Source: an uncultured Pseudomonadota bacterium
GTDB taxonomy: Bacteria; Myxococcota_A; UBA796; SXON01
Assembly (NCBI GenBank): GCA_903844155.1
Contig: CAIMSU010000216.1
Location: forward strand, 1 to 40,459
DNA length: 40,459 nt
Direction of reading: 5' to 3'
Shown here: positions 1 to 6,771 of the stretch, in pieces
Layout: the number at the start of each line of letters is the position of its first letter
How positions within the stretch are numbered: position 1 is the first letter of the stretch
Position numbers and translations under genes: made by a program
Notes under the pieces: generated by a model
Told to the model about the DNA's origin: nothing
What the model saw: the letters and a program-made list of their open reading frames with translations, nothing else
Databases searched by the model: none

Positions 1-1
1 G

Positions 2-145
2 GACTTGAACGAGTGCTCGGTGAAGATCCGCGACGGTGGACCAGAAGACGCACCGGAGGATCTCGACCGGCCGGTGTGGGCTGGCTACATACCGATAGTC
101 GAGTCCTTCGGCGCGCCGGTGGCAGCCGCCGGGGCGGCACGGTAG
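2..145 (+). CDS. pyridoxamine 5'-phosphate oxidase family protein, C-terminal fragment
   Basis: Only the last 47 codons lie in the window; the gene starts upstream. The frame reads DLNECSVKIRDGG, then an acidic stretch, then DRPVWAGYIPI, and stops at TAG 143-145. A 'S.K.R.G.P.D...D...PVWAG..P' tail is typical of FMN-binding split-barrel proteins related to pyridoxamine 5'-phosphate oxidase. These bind FMN (or F420 or haem in some branches) and act in the cytoplasm. The FMN-binding part is not visible, so substrate and cofactor cannot be told. The next gene, a lipoprotein, follows within 10 nt or overlaps the end, depending on its start. The family call rests on this short tail only. Confidence 0.6.
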   Translation, partial: DLNECSVKIRDGGPEDAPEDLDRPVWAGYIPIVESFGAPVAAAGAAR

Positions 146-153
146 CTGCCCGC

Positions 154-705
154 GTGATCCTCCTCGGCTCCTTCCTCGCCGCCTGCTCCACGCCGTCCGC
201 CCAGCCCTTCACCTGCGCGAACGCCGCTTCCCAGCTTGGCCATCCCAACGCCACGGTCGAGGGGTGCGACCCCGCGCCGCACCTTCCTGAGATCCTCCAG
301 GTGGCGCTCAAGGGTGGCGACCTGCAAAAGACCACGATCATCGCCGTCCACCTCGCCGACGGCAAGCGCGACCCGTCCACCGGGAACGCAGCCCTGGCCA
401 CGTTCCTTGACGGACTCGGCGCCCGCCGCGATGCGTTGACGATGCCCGACATGATCGCGGTCCTTCGGGCGTTCAACAGCTTCCCGAAAGGCATCGACGG
501 CTCATCGTCGATGTTCGACATGCCCAACGTCGGAAAGAGCAGCTTCGTGGCTACCCCCTTCGTTCTGGAGCTCTACAACGGCGACCCACCCAACCCCGGC
601 TTCTTCCGCGACCGCCTCGCCGGACCGCCGTGGACGTGGACGCACGGCACCCTCGCTGATGGCGCCACCACCTGGCAGGACGGACCCGCCACCCCGCTGC
701 GCTGA
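154..705 (+). CDS. lipoprotein of unknown function
   Basis: A 183-residue protein from GTG 154. It begins VILLGSFLAACS, where LAAC is a lipobox, so the mature protein should be lipid-anchored at the Cys. From this start the signal is unusually short and has no charged n-region. An in-frame GTG at 76 would add a basic N-terminus (RVLRRAGGSRRGG) but would overlap the previous gene by about 70 nt, so the start is uncertain. The mature part has two Cys residues (FTCANA, EGCDPA) that could form a disulphide, and no domain I recognise. It ends at TGA 703-705 and converges on the heparinase-like gene with 24 nt between them, a G/C-rich stretch without a convincing terminator. Confidence 0.7.
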   Translation: MILLGSFLAACSTPSAQPFTCANAASQLGHPNATVEGCDPAPHLPEILQVALKGGDLQKTTIIAVHLADGKRDPSTGNAALATFLDGLGARRDALTMPDMIAVLRAFNSFPKGIDGSSSMFDMPNVGKSSFVATPFVLELYNGDPPNPGFFRDRLAGPPWTWTHGTLADGATTWQDGPATPLR

Positions 706-729
706 CACCCCGAACCCCGGGGGGGACGT

Positions 730-2487
730 TCAGCGCACCTCGAAGCTGCTGACGAGCTCCACCGCGGCCTCAAGACCACCGCTCCCGAGCAGGCACGGCG
801 CCGGCGCGCCGTTCACCCAGCCCGCCGGAGACGGCGACGCCCGGCCGACGACGACCTCCCACGACAACGCCGACGGGAGCTGGATCACCAGCGTCACGCC
901 CGCCTGCTTCGCAACCCAGTTGTCGCCGTCCCGCGCCACCTCCCAGCCCGGCCCAAGCTGCCAGCGCAACGCGACGGCGTGCCGGCCAGTCGGCTTACCC
1001 ACCGCGCCCTGGAGCCGGTCGGTCACGATGCACCGCGCCTGGTTGTAGAGGACGTCCCGCTCGTGATCCAGCGCGATCCCGATCGTCCGCCAGCCGCCAT
1101 AGCGTCCCTCAATCCGGACCTTCTTCCCGTCAACCCGCCCGACCAGCAGCTCCGCGGCGACATCCTCCGGAGGCTCGCGCCCGTCCAGCAGCAGGGCGCT
1201 GTGGCTTGGCACCGCGCGTGCGTCGGCCTCACGACCCGGCGTCCAGAAGGCAGGGCCGGGGTCAGCAAAAACGGTCCACTCCCCCACGTCCCAGAGCAGA
1301 TGCATCGGCACGGGGTGGGTGAGCGGGCTCTTGCGTCCGACGGTGCCGAACCAGGCGGACGCGCGCGAGGGTCGGTTCTTGATCTTGTTTTCCGCAAGCG
1401 CAACGCCGCCTTCGCGCCAGACGCGCAGCGACCACGCCTTCGGCGCCTCGGGCCGAGCTGCTGGCGATGGCACGCCGAGCCACCCCAGCCGTCCCGGACT
1501 CGCGATCGCGGCGGGCTCGCCCGTTTCCAGGCCCCAGCCCAACGCAGCGTCCCAAAGCGCCGCGGCTACGCTCTCGTCGTTGGAGAGCACAGGAGCGACG
1601 GGCGCCTCGCCGACGGCGGGGAGGCGGGCGTCGGAGGCGCCGAGGCGTTCCAGGAAGCGGGCGGCGCGCGCAAAAGCGGCGTCGGCCACTGCGGGCACGC
1701 CGGCCCCGTTGCCCGCGGCGACGGCTCTGGCGAGCGCGACCTGCCAGAGCGCGTCCGCGAGGGCGAGCGGGGCCGCGTCGCGGGGAGAGCCGTCCGCGAA
1801 GGTGAGCGCCGGAAGGTCGTGCTTCAACCCCGTCAGTCCCGTGCTCCACGCACGCTGGGCGTTGACGATCTCGGGGAACGTGAACCCAGCGACGATGAGA
1901 CCCGAATGGTGGACAACCCGACGCAGCACGTCGCGCTCCCCAGCCGGCATCCGTGCGAGCAGGTGGTCGACATGCCACACGGCACTCCCCGCCATCGCCT
2001 CTCTCAGCTCTTCCGGCACAGCGCCCGCGCGTGACAGCCACGACAAGCCGGCATGCCAGTGGACGAGGCGCACCGCGAGATCCGTCGGGTGTGCCCACCC
2101 CAACCCCTGTCCCGGAATGTCCTGTCGCAACCAGGACAACATGCCATCGACCGCCCGTGCGCGCGCAGCGGGGTCACCCCGGCCCGCCGACCACGCGTCC
2201 GCAGCAAACCACCCGTGCCGCTGACCACGCCGGGCGTTGGCAAACTCAAACGGTCCAACCTGGACATTCGGCCCCGTCGGCAGCAACCCGCCCGTGTCAG
2301 GGCACACCGCCCAGTCCAGCGGTGCCGATTCGGCGATCGGACCGACCGGACCAAGGTGCAGCGCCAGGGTGCCGAGGCGCGACGCCACCGGTGCCGCCGC
2401 GCGGGGCGACACGGGCGCGACCACCGCCGGGGAAACGCGCTGGACGAGTTTTCCGGCTTGCGCGCGGAGGGTTTGCATCACGTTCAT
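730..2487 (-). CDS. heparinase II/III family protein
   Basis: A 585-residue protein that fits the heparinase II/III-like polysaccharide lyases. These have an alpha/alpha-toroid followed by a beta-sandwich and cleave uronic-acid polysaccharides by elimination. The toroid part shows 'HPTDLAVRLVHWHAGLSW' near residue 133 and 'RRVVHHSGLIVAG' near 190. The C-terminal half contains 'HSALLLDGREP' and 'ERDVLYNQARCIVTDRL', which resemble the sandwich core. I see no signal peptide, which is common for members in capsule and polysaccharide loci. It lies 8 nt downstream of the RpoH-like sigma gene and is probably co-transcribed with it. Substrate is unknown; the family call is fairly secure, lyase activity is inference. 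Confidence 0.75.
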   Translation of the reverse strand: MNVMQTLRAQAGKLVQRVSPAVVAPVSPRAAAPVASRLGTLALHLGPVGPIAESAPLDWAVCPDTGGLLPTGPNVQVGPFEFANARRGQRHGWFAADAWSAGRGDPAARARAVDGMLSWLRQDIPGQGLGWAHPTDLAVRLVHWHAGLSWLSRAGAVPEELREAMAGSAVWHVDHLLARMPAGERDVLRRVVHHSGLIVAGFTFPEIVNAQRAWSTGLTGLKHDLPALTFADGSPRDAAPLALADALWQVALARAVAAGNGAGVPAVADAAFARAARFLERLGASDARLPAVGEAPVAPVLSNDESVAAALWDAALGWGLETGEPAAIASPGRLGWLGVPSPAARPEAPKAWSLRVWREGGVALAENKIKNRPSRASAWFGTVGRKSPLTHPVPMHLLWDVGEWTVFADPGPAFWTPGREADARAVPSHSALLLDGREPPEDVAAELLVGRVDGKKVRIEGRYGGWRTIGIALDHERDVLYNQARCIVTDRLQGAVGKPTGRHAVALRWQLGPGWEVARDGDNWVAKQAGVTLVIQLPSALSWEVVVGRASPSPAGWVNGAPAPCLLGSGGLEAAVELVSSFEVR

Positions 2488-2495
2488 GGGTCGGC

Positions 2496-3566
2496 TCAGT
2501 CCCCTTCCGGCATGGCGAATTCGAAGGCAATCTCCTCGCCGAGCTCCGCCTGCAGAAACTGCTTGAGCCGCTTCTTCACGCGCACCTCGATCTGCCGGAT
2601 CCGCTCCTTGGAGACGTCGTACCGGTCGCCAAGATCCGAGAGGCTGGCCGGCTCCGCTGCGACGAGACGCTCGGTCCAGATCGCGCGCTCGCGCTCGTCC
2701 TCGAGCGTTTCGGCGAAGGCCTTGAGTTTTTCACGGACGATCGAGCCAAGCTCGGTGCTGGCCATCTGCATCTCGGGGTCCTGCGCGTCGTCATCCGGCA
2801 CCAGCTCGCCGAGCGTGCGACCCTCCGGATCGCCGCTAGCCGGGGCGTTCAGGGACATCGCGGGGGCGCGCATGTGCTGGTCGACCGCGATGATCTCGCT
2901 CTCGGGCACCGAGAGGCGCTCGGCGAGCTGCGCGACGGTGGCCGGCTGCCCTTCGCGCAAGAGCCGCTCGCGCTCCTTCTGCAGTTGGAAGAACAGCTTT
3001 CGCCCGTTTCGGGTCGACCCCAGCCGCACAAGCCGGAAGTTGTCCATCAAGAACCGCAGGATCATCGCCCGGATCCAGTACTGCGCATAGCTCGAGAACC
3101 GGATGCCCCGGTACGGATCGTAGCGGGAGAGCGCCTCGACGAGCCCGACGTTCCCCTCCTGGATCAGATCCAGCACGTTGGACCATTGCCGGTGGTACTG
3201 GAACGCGATCTTCACGACCAGACGCAGGTTCGCGGTGACCAGTCGCTCCGCGGCGCTCGCATCGCCCCCCTCGTAATACCGGAGCGCAACCTCGCGCTCC
3301 TCCTCCGGATCCAGTAGGGTGTACCTGCGGATCTCGGCGAGGTAATGGGTCAGCAGGTCGCCCGAGCCCCGGGACTGGGCCGACCGGGCGCCCGAGAGCG
3401 CCGGGAGCTTCGGTACCTTGTTCCGTCGCTCGTTGCCGAGCGGGTCGAGGAGCTCCCCGGATGCGTCGAACAAGCCATCCTCGCTGGCCTCGCCCTCGGC
3501 TCCGTCGGCAGCCTCCGCGGTCTCGCCGGGTTCCTGGTCGTCCTGTTCGCGGTCTCGGCTGGGCAT
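2496..3566 (-). CDS. rpoH: RNA polymerase sigma factor, RpoH (sigma-32) type
   Basis: A 356-residue sigma-70 family factor. An acidic leader of about 65 residues is followed by region 1.2/2.1 (GDLLTHYLAEIRRYTLLDPEEE) and region 2.2-2.4 ('NLRLVVKIAFQYH', 'DLIQEGNVGLVEALSRYDP', 'RFSSYAQYWIRAMI'). Next comes 'GSTRNGRKLFFQLQKE', close to the RpoH box QRKLFFNLR, which argues for a sigma-32 type. Region 4 ends with a helix-turn-helix ('SLSDLGDRYDVSKERIRQIE'). RpoH factors direct RNA polymerase to heat-shock promoters. I chose ATG 3566 because longer starts run into the IMPase gene, which ends at 3607; GGA lies just upstream of this ATG. It sits between the IMPase and heparinase-like genes on the same strand. 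Confidence 0.85.
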   Translation of the reverse strand: MPSRDREQDDQEPGETAEAADGAEGEASEDGLFDASGELLDPLGNERRNKVPKLPALSGARSAQSRGSGDLLTHYLAEIRRYTLLDPEEEREVALRYYEGGDASAAERLVTANLRLVVKIAFQYHRQWSNVLDLIQEGNVGLVEALSRYDPYRGIRFSSYAQYWIRAMILRFLMDNFRLVRLGSTRNGRKLFFQLQKERERLLREGQPATVAQLAERLSVPESEIIAVDQHMRAPAMSLNAPASGDPEGRTLGELVPDDDAQDPEMQMASTELGSIVREKLKAFAETLEDERERAIWTERLVAAEPASLSDLGDRYDVSKERIRQIEVRVKKRLKQFLQAELGEEIAFEFAMPEGD

Positions 3567-3606
3567 TTTCGTTCCGTGCTCGGGGGAGGGGCGGGCGAGC
3601 GGCGCT

Positions 3607-4416
3607 TCAGAGGGGTTGGAGGGCACCGCGAGCGAGAAGGCGGTCCACCACGGCAGGGATCCCGGCCACGAAGGCGGAGCCTGCGTCGGCGAGGAAGCGC
3701 AGGGGGGCGCCATCGGGGAGGCGTCGAGCGACACCACCGACGGCCTCTATCAGCCCGAGCCCCGTCGCGACATCCCAGGGCTGCCACTCGGGGCCGACGA
3801 GAACGGCGGCGGCCGCCCCCCGCGCCACGAGCGCGAGGTGCGCAGCGGTACCGCCGAGGCAGCGCGCCTTTCCCTCCCAGCCCAGGCGGGCCCCCCGGTG
3901 CAGCCCCGAGGGGACGTACATGACGCCCGGTCCCGCGCCGTCGTTCCCGAGCTTCGGGAGGACCGTCCAGGCGCCCGCCAGACCCCGTCGAAAAAGCGCC
4001 CGACCGGCCACGACAATCCAGGTCTCGGCCAGCCTTGGCAGGCTCGTGATGCCAAGCAGGACGTTGCCCTCAGCGTCGAGCCGCGCGAACGTCGGGCCCC
4101 AGTGGGCGAGACCTTCGACGAGGGCGCTGGTGCCGTCGATGGGATCAACCACCCACCGGCAGCCCGACGTGAGCGTCGCGTGCGTTGGCCCAACGGGACC
4201 GCGCTCCTCGCTCCACAACGAATCGAGCGGAAACAACGCCTGGATCTCGGCGATGAGCATGGCCTCGCAGGCGTGATCGGCGTTCGTGACGGGCGAGCCG
4301 TCCGCCTTGCGATGTACAGCGAGGCCGCCGGCAAAGTGCGCCAGCGCGACCGCGTCCACCGCTGCCACCGCCGCAAGGAGCGCGATCACGCCGCTGTTCT
4401 CAAAGGGGTCGGACAC
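3607..4416 (-). CDS. inositol monophosphatase family protein
   Basis: A 269-residue member of the Mg2+-dependent phosphatase family that includes inositol monophosphatase, HisN-type histidinol phosphatase and CysQ. The family motifs are in order: 'DGSPVTNAD' (residues 39-47), the metal ligand in 'WSEE' (68-71), 'DPIDGT' (91-96) and 'PEWQPWDVATG' near 205-215. Length is normal. It should hydrolyse a small phosphate monoester in the cytoplasm; the exact substrate cannot be read from the motifs. It starts with GTG at 4416 and heads a minus-strand set with the sigma factor (41 nt downstream) and the heparinase-like gene. A -10-like CGGATT lies 11 nt before the start codon, and there is no Shine-Dalgarno sequence. 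Confidence 0.9.
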   Translation of the reverse strand: MSDPFENSGVIALLAAVAAVDAVALAHFAGGLAVHRKADGSPVTNADHACEAMLIAEIQALFPLDSLWSEERGPVGPTHATLTSGCRWVVDPIDGTSALVEGLAHWGPTFARLDAEGNVLLGITSLPRLAETWIVVAGRALFRRGLAGAWTVLPKLGNDGAGPGVMYVPSGLHRGARLGWEGKARCLGGTAAHLALVARGAAAAVLVGPEWQPWDVATGLGLIEAVGGVARRLPDGAPLRFLADAGSAFVAGIPAVVDRLLARGALQPL

Positions 4417-4479
4417 GGCCGGCGCGTAATCCGAAACCCGGGGGCGCGAGCGTGCTATGGTGCCGCGCCGGAGAGTTCT
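4417..4479. promoter_or_regulatory. divergent promoter region, IMPase / pseudokinase
   Basis: This 63-nt spacer separates two divergent genes. On the minus strand CGGATT (4433-4428) sits 11 nt before the IMPase GTG. On the plus strand TATGGT (4456-4461) is a -10-like hexamer, and GGAGAG at 4470-4475 is a Shine-Dalgarno match that fixes the pseudokinase GTG at 4480. The promoter calls are pattern matches only. Confidence 0.35.
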
Positions 4480-6708
4480 GTGGGTAAAGCGTCCCTGCGC
4501 CTGCTCGGGCCGTACGCGGCGTGGTCACCCGCCGTGCGCGAAGCGGTCTACACCCGCGACGGTGCGCCGGACGCGCAGATGCTCGTGCGCGTGGACGGCC
4601 CGGCCGTGTCCGAAGAGGCGATGGCGCGGGCCCGGACCGAGGTGAAGCTCCTCTCCCGATTGCGCCACGATCACGTGCTCCGCATGGATTTTGTGAGCGC
4701 TGTGGGCGGGCGCGTCGGGCAGGTCTACGAGCACCCTGGCGGCGCCGGACTTTCCCGGGTGTGCAACGCCGAGCTGGCCATGGGGCGGCCGTTTCCGCTC
4801 CGGGTCACGGTTGAGATCGCGGCAGGCGTGGCGAGCGCTCTCGATGAGGCCTGCCGGGTGCAGCAGGGGACGATGCGGGTCGACCATCCCGGGCCGGAGC
4901 TTCAGGACCTGCTCATCGAACGCTCCGGACGGACCAAGCTGGCGGGCTTCGTCGTCACGGAAGCCGGCCAGGTTCCGGGCCTGACCCGCCGGCGTGGGTT
5001 CAGCCCGCCCGACGGGGGCGAAGGGACGCCCGCCACGATGACGTGGATGGCGGCCCAATTCTTGAGCACGCTGATCCGCACGACCGGTCGTGAAGGCGAG
5101 GTGACACCGTCCCTGGCCGCAGCGCTGAAGTCCGCGTTTGACACCAACGCGTCGATCCGCCCGGGACCGGGGCAATTCGCCAAAATGCTCCGTGAGATCG
5201 CCGGTACGATGCCCGGTCAGTCGATCCGCGTGTGGGCCGACATCCCGGTCCGCGAGGCGCTGACCAGCGGCCGGAACGCCGACGCCGACGTCGAGACCCT
5301 CCGCGTCGCCCCCGAGCAGCCTGTGATCGCGGGCGGGCCGACGATCGTGCCCGACATGGAGACGGAGGAACCCCCGATCACCGGCCCGGAGCGAACAGCG
5401 GTCCGCGGTTTCCCGGCCTCCCACGGCACCATCGTGCCCGAGATGCTCGACATGGAGACCGAGGAGCCCGGGGTTTCGGCGACGGGGTCCCGCGCGCGGA
5501 TCCCCTCCGCACGCGCGCCGGCGACGCTCCCCGTCCAGCCGCTGCCCATCAGCGTTGGCCCAAGCGGGGGCACGATAAGCGGGGCGACGGTCGTGGACGA
5601 TCCCAGGCCGCCTGCAACCGCACGACCTTCGGCGTCGGCAACGTTGCCGCCGGGGGCGTTCTGGGGCCCGGCCAACCAATCCGGCATGCACCCGTCGGTC
5701 ACCTCGCGGCTTTCGACAGGTGGGCCGACCTTTCCCACGATCACGTCGGAGCAGCCCGTGCAGGTGGGGCGAAAGGGCCCACCCCTGGAGGCCGAGCCAG
5801 GGTTCAACGGGCCCGCGGTGGGCTCGCCGGTGCCGGGATTGGGCGCACCCCCGCTGAGCGGGACCGGCCCGATGCCTGGAGGCCCCGGGCCAGCGATCTC
5901 CCCGTCCGACCCGCTCACGCCACGTCGCGTGGAGCCGATGAGCGATGGGCCGCGCGTGGACCTCGCGATGGACGGCTCGGGGCTCGACCTCCCCGAGCAG
6001 GACCCGGCGCCTCCCTCGCGTACGGGGCTCTACATCGCCGTTGGCGCGGTCCTCGGGCTCTGCCTCGTCGGCCTGATCGCGGCTTGCGGGCTCGTATGGT
6101 GGTACGAACAGCGCGCCGAGACCATCGTCGTCACGCCACCTCCCGCCGGCCTCGCCGACACGCCGAGCGATGCGCCGGTCGCGCCGTCCACGCCCGCAGC
6201 AACGCCTTCCACGCCCCCGGCGACCCCGTCAACGCCCGCGGCCACCCCCCCGGCTGCCCCTGCCTCCGTCCCCGCCACAACGCCCTCGGCCGCCCACCCG
6301 CCGGCCGAGTCGCCCCACGCGCAGCCCTCCAGGCCGGCGACGACCGCCGCGTCACCCGCGGACACCGAGCCCGCGCGGATCACCGGGACCCCTGCGGCCG
6401 ACAGCCGCATCGCCCCGTCCACTGCCCCCCCGGTCACCACGCCACCGCCCCAAGCCCCGGCCGTGCCGGAAGCGCCCGGCCCGTTCGACGTGAGCTTCAA
6501 GCCCGCGGACGGCGACGTGACCTCGCTCGAGGTCCGCTGTGGCTCCGAGTCCGGCTCTGGCGTGATCGTCGACTTGAATCAGGTCCCGAAGGGCACGGCC
6601 TGCAAGGTGACCGGCCTCGGGGGCGCCGCGCCGCTCCAGACGCTCGTCACCATCAGCGCCGCGCGCACCTACACCTGCTTTGCGGGCGGCACCCGCGCCT
6701 GTCGGTAG
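4480..6708 (+). CDS. membrane-anchored protein pseudokinase
   Basis: A 742-residue protein with four parts. Residues 1-250 follow the order of a bacterial Hanks-type kinase, but the catalytic residues are replaced. The VAIK lysine position reads MLVRV (34-38), HRDLKPEN reads HPGPELQD (136-143), and DFG reads LAGF (154-157). The alpha-C Glu context (ARTEVKLLSRLRHDHVL) is kept. Residues 260-510 are a Pro/Gly-rich linker with two copies of a TIVP...METEEP motif (288-297, 317-330). One transmembrane helix lies at about 516-542 (GLYIAVGAVLGLCLVGLIAA). A Thr/Pro/Ala-rich stretch and a roughly 70-residue domain with four Cys residues follow, presumably outside the cytoplasm. This suggests a non-catalytic scaffold or sensor. 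It is followed 63 nt later by the CHAT-like lipoprotein. The start is GTG 4480 with GGAGAG upstream. Confidence 0.75.
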   Translation: MGKASLRLLGPYAAWSPAVREAVYTRDGAPDAQMLVRVDGPAVSEEAMARARTEVKLLSRLRHDHVLRMDFVSAVGGRVGQVYEHPGGAGLSRVCNAELAMGRPFPLRVTVEIAAGVASALDEACRVQQGTMRVDHPGPELQDLLIERSGRTKLAGFVVTEAGQVPGLTRRRGFSPPDGGEGTPATMTWMAAQFLSTLIRTTGREGEVTPSLAAALKSAFDTNASIRPGPGQFAKMLREIAGTMPGQSIRVWADIPVREALTSGRNADADVETLRVAPEQPVIAGGPTIVPDMETEEPPITGPERTAVRGFPASHGTIVPEMLDMETEEPGVSATGSRARIPSARAPATLPVQPLPISVGPSGGTISGATVVDDPRPPATARPSASATLPPGAFWGPANQSGMHPSVTSRLSTGGPTFPTITSEQPVQVGRKGPPLEAEPGFNGPAVGSPVPGLGAPPLSGTGPMPGGPGPAISPSDPLTPRRVEPMSDGPRVDLAMDGSGLDLPEQDPAPPSRTGLYIAVGAVLGLCLVGLIAACGLVWWYEQRAETIVVTPPPAGLADTPSDAPVAPSTPAATPSTPPATPSTPAATPPAAPASVPATTPSAAHPPAESPHAQPSRPATTAASPADTEPARITGTPAADSRIAPSTAPPVTTPPPQAPAVPEAPGPFDVSFKPADGDVTSLEVRCGSESGSGVIVDLNQVPKGTACKVTGLGGAAPLQTLVTISAARTYTCFAGGTRACR

Positions 6709-6745
6709 CACCAGCACGTGATGAGCGCGGGGTGCTTCCCCCGAC

Positions 6746-6765
6746 GATGGTTTCTAGATACCATC
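6746..6765 (+). promoter_or_regulatory. inverted repeat with -10-like hexamer before the CHAT lipoprotein gene
   Basis: GATGGT (6746-6751) and ACCATC (6760-6765) form a perfect 6-bp inverted repeat around a TAGATA hexamer at 6755-6760. The hexamer ends 11 nt before the ATG at 6772. It could be a promoter with an operator over it or a small hairpin. No Shine-Dalgarno sequence is seen here. Confidence 0.35.
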
Positions 6766-6771
6766 TGCGTC

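Noticed and set aside
706-729. Possible terminator (CCCCG ... CGGGGG) between convergent genes
   Set aside because: The stem is short and simple G/C runs explain it; there is no T-tract.
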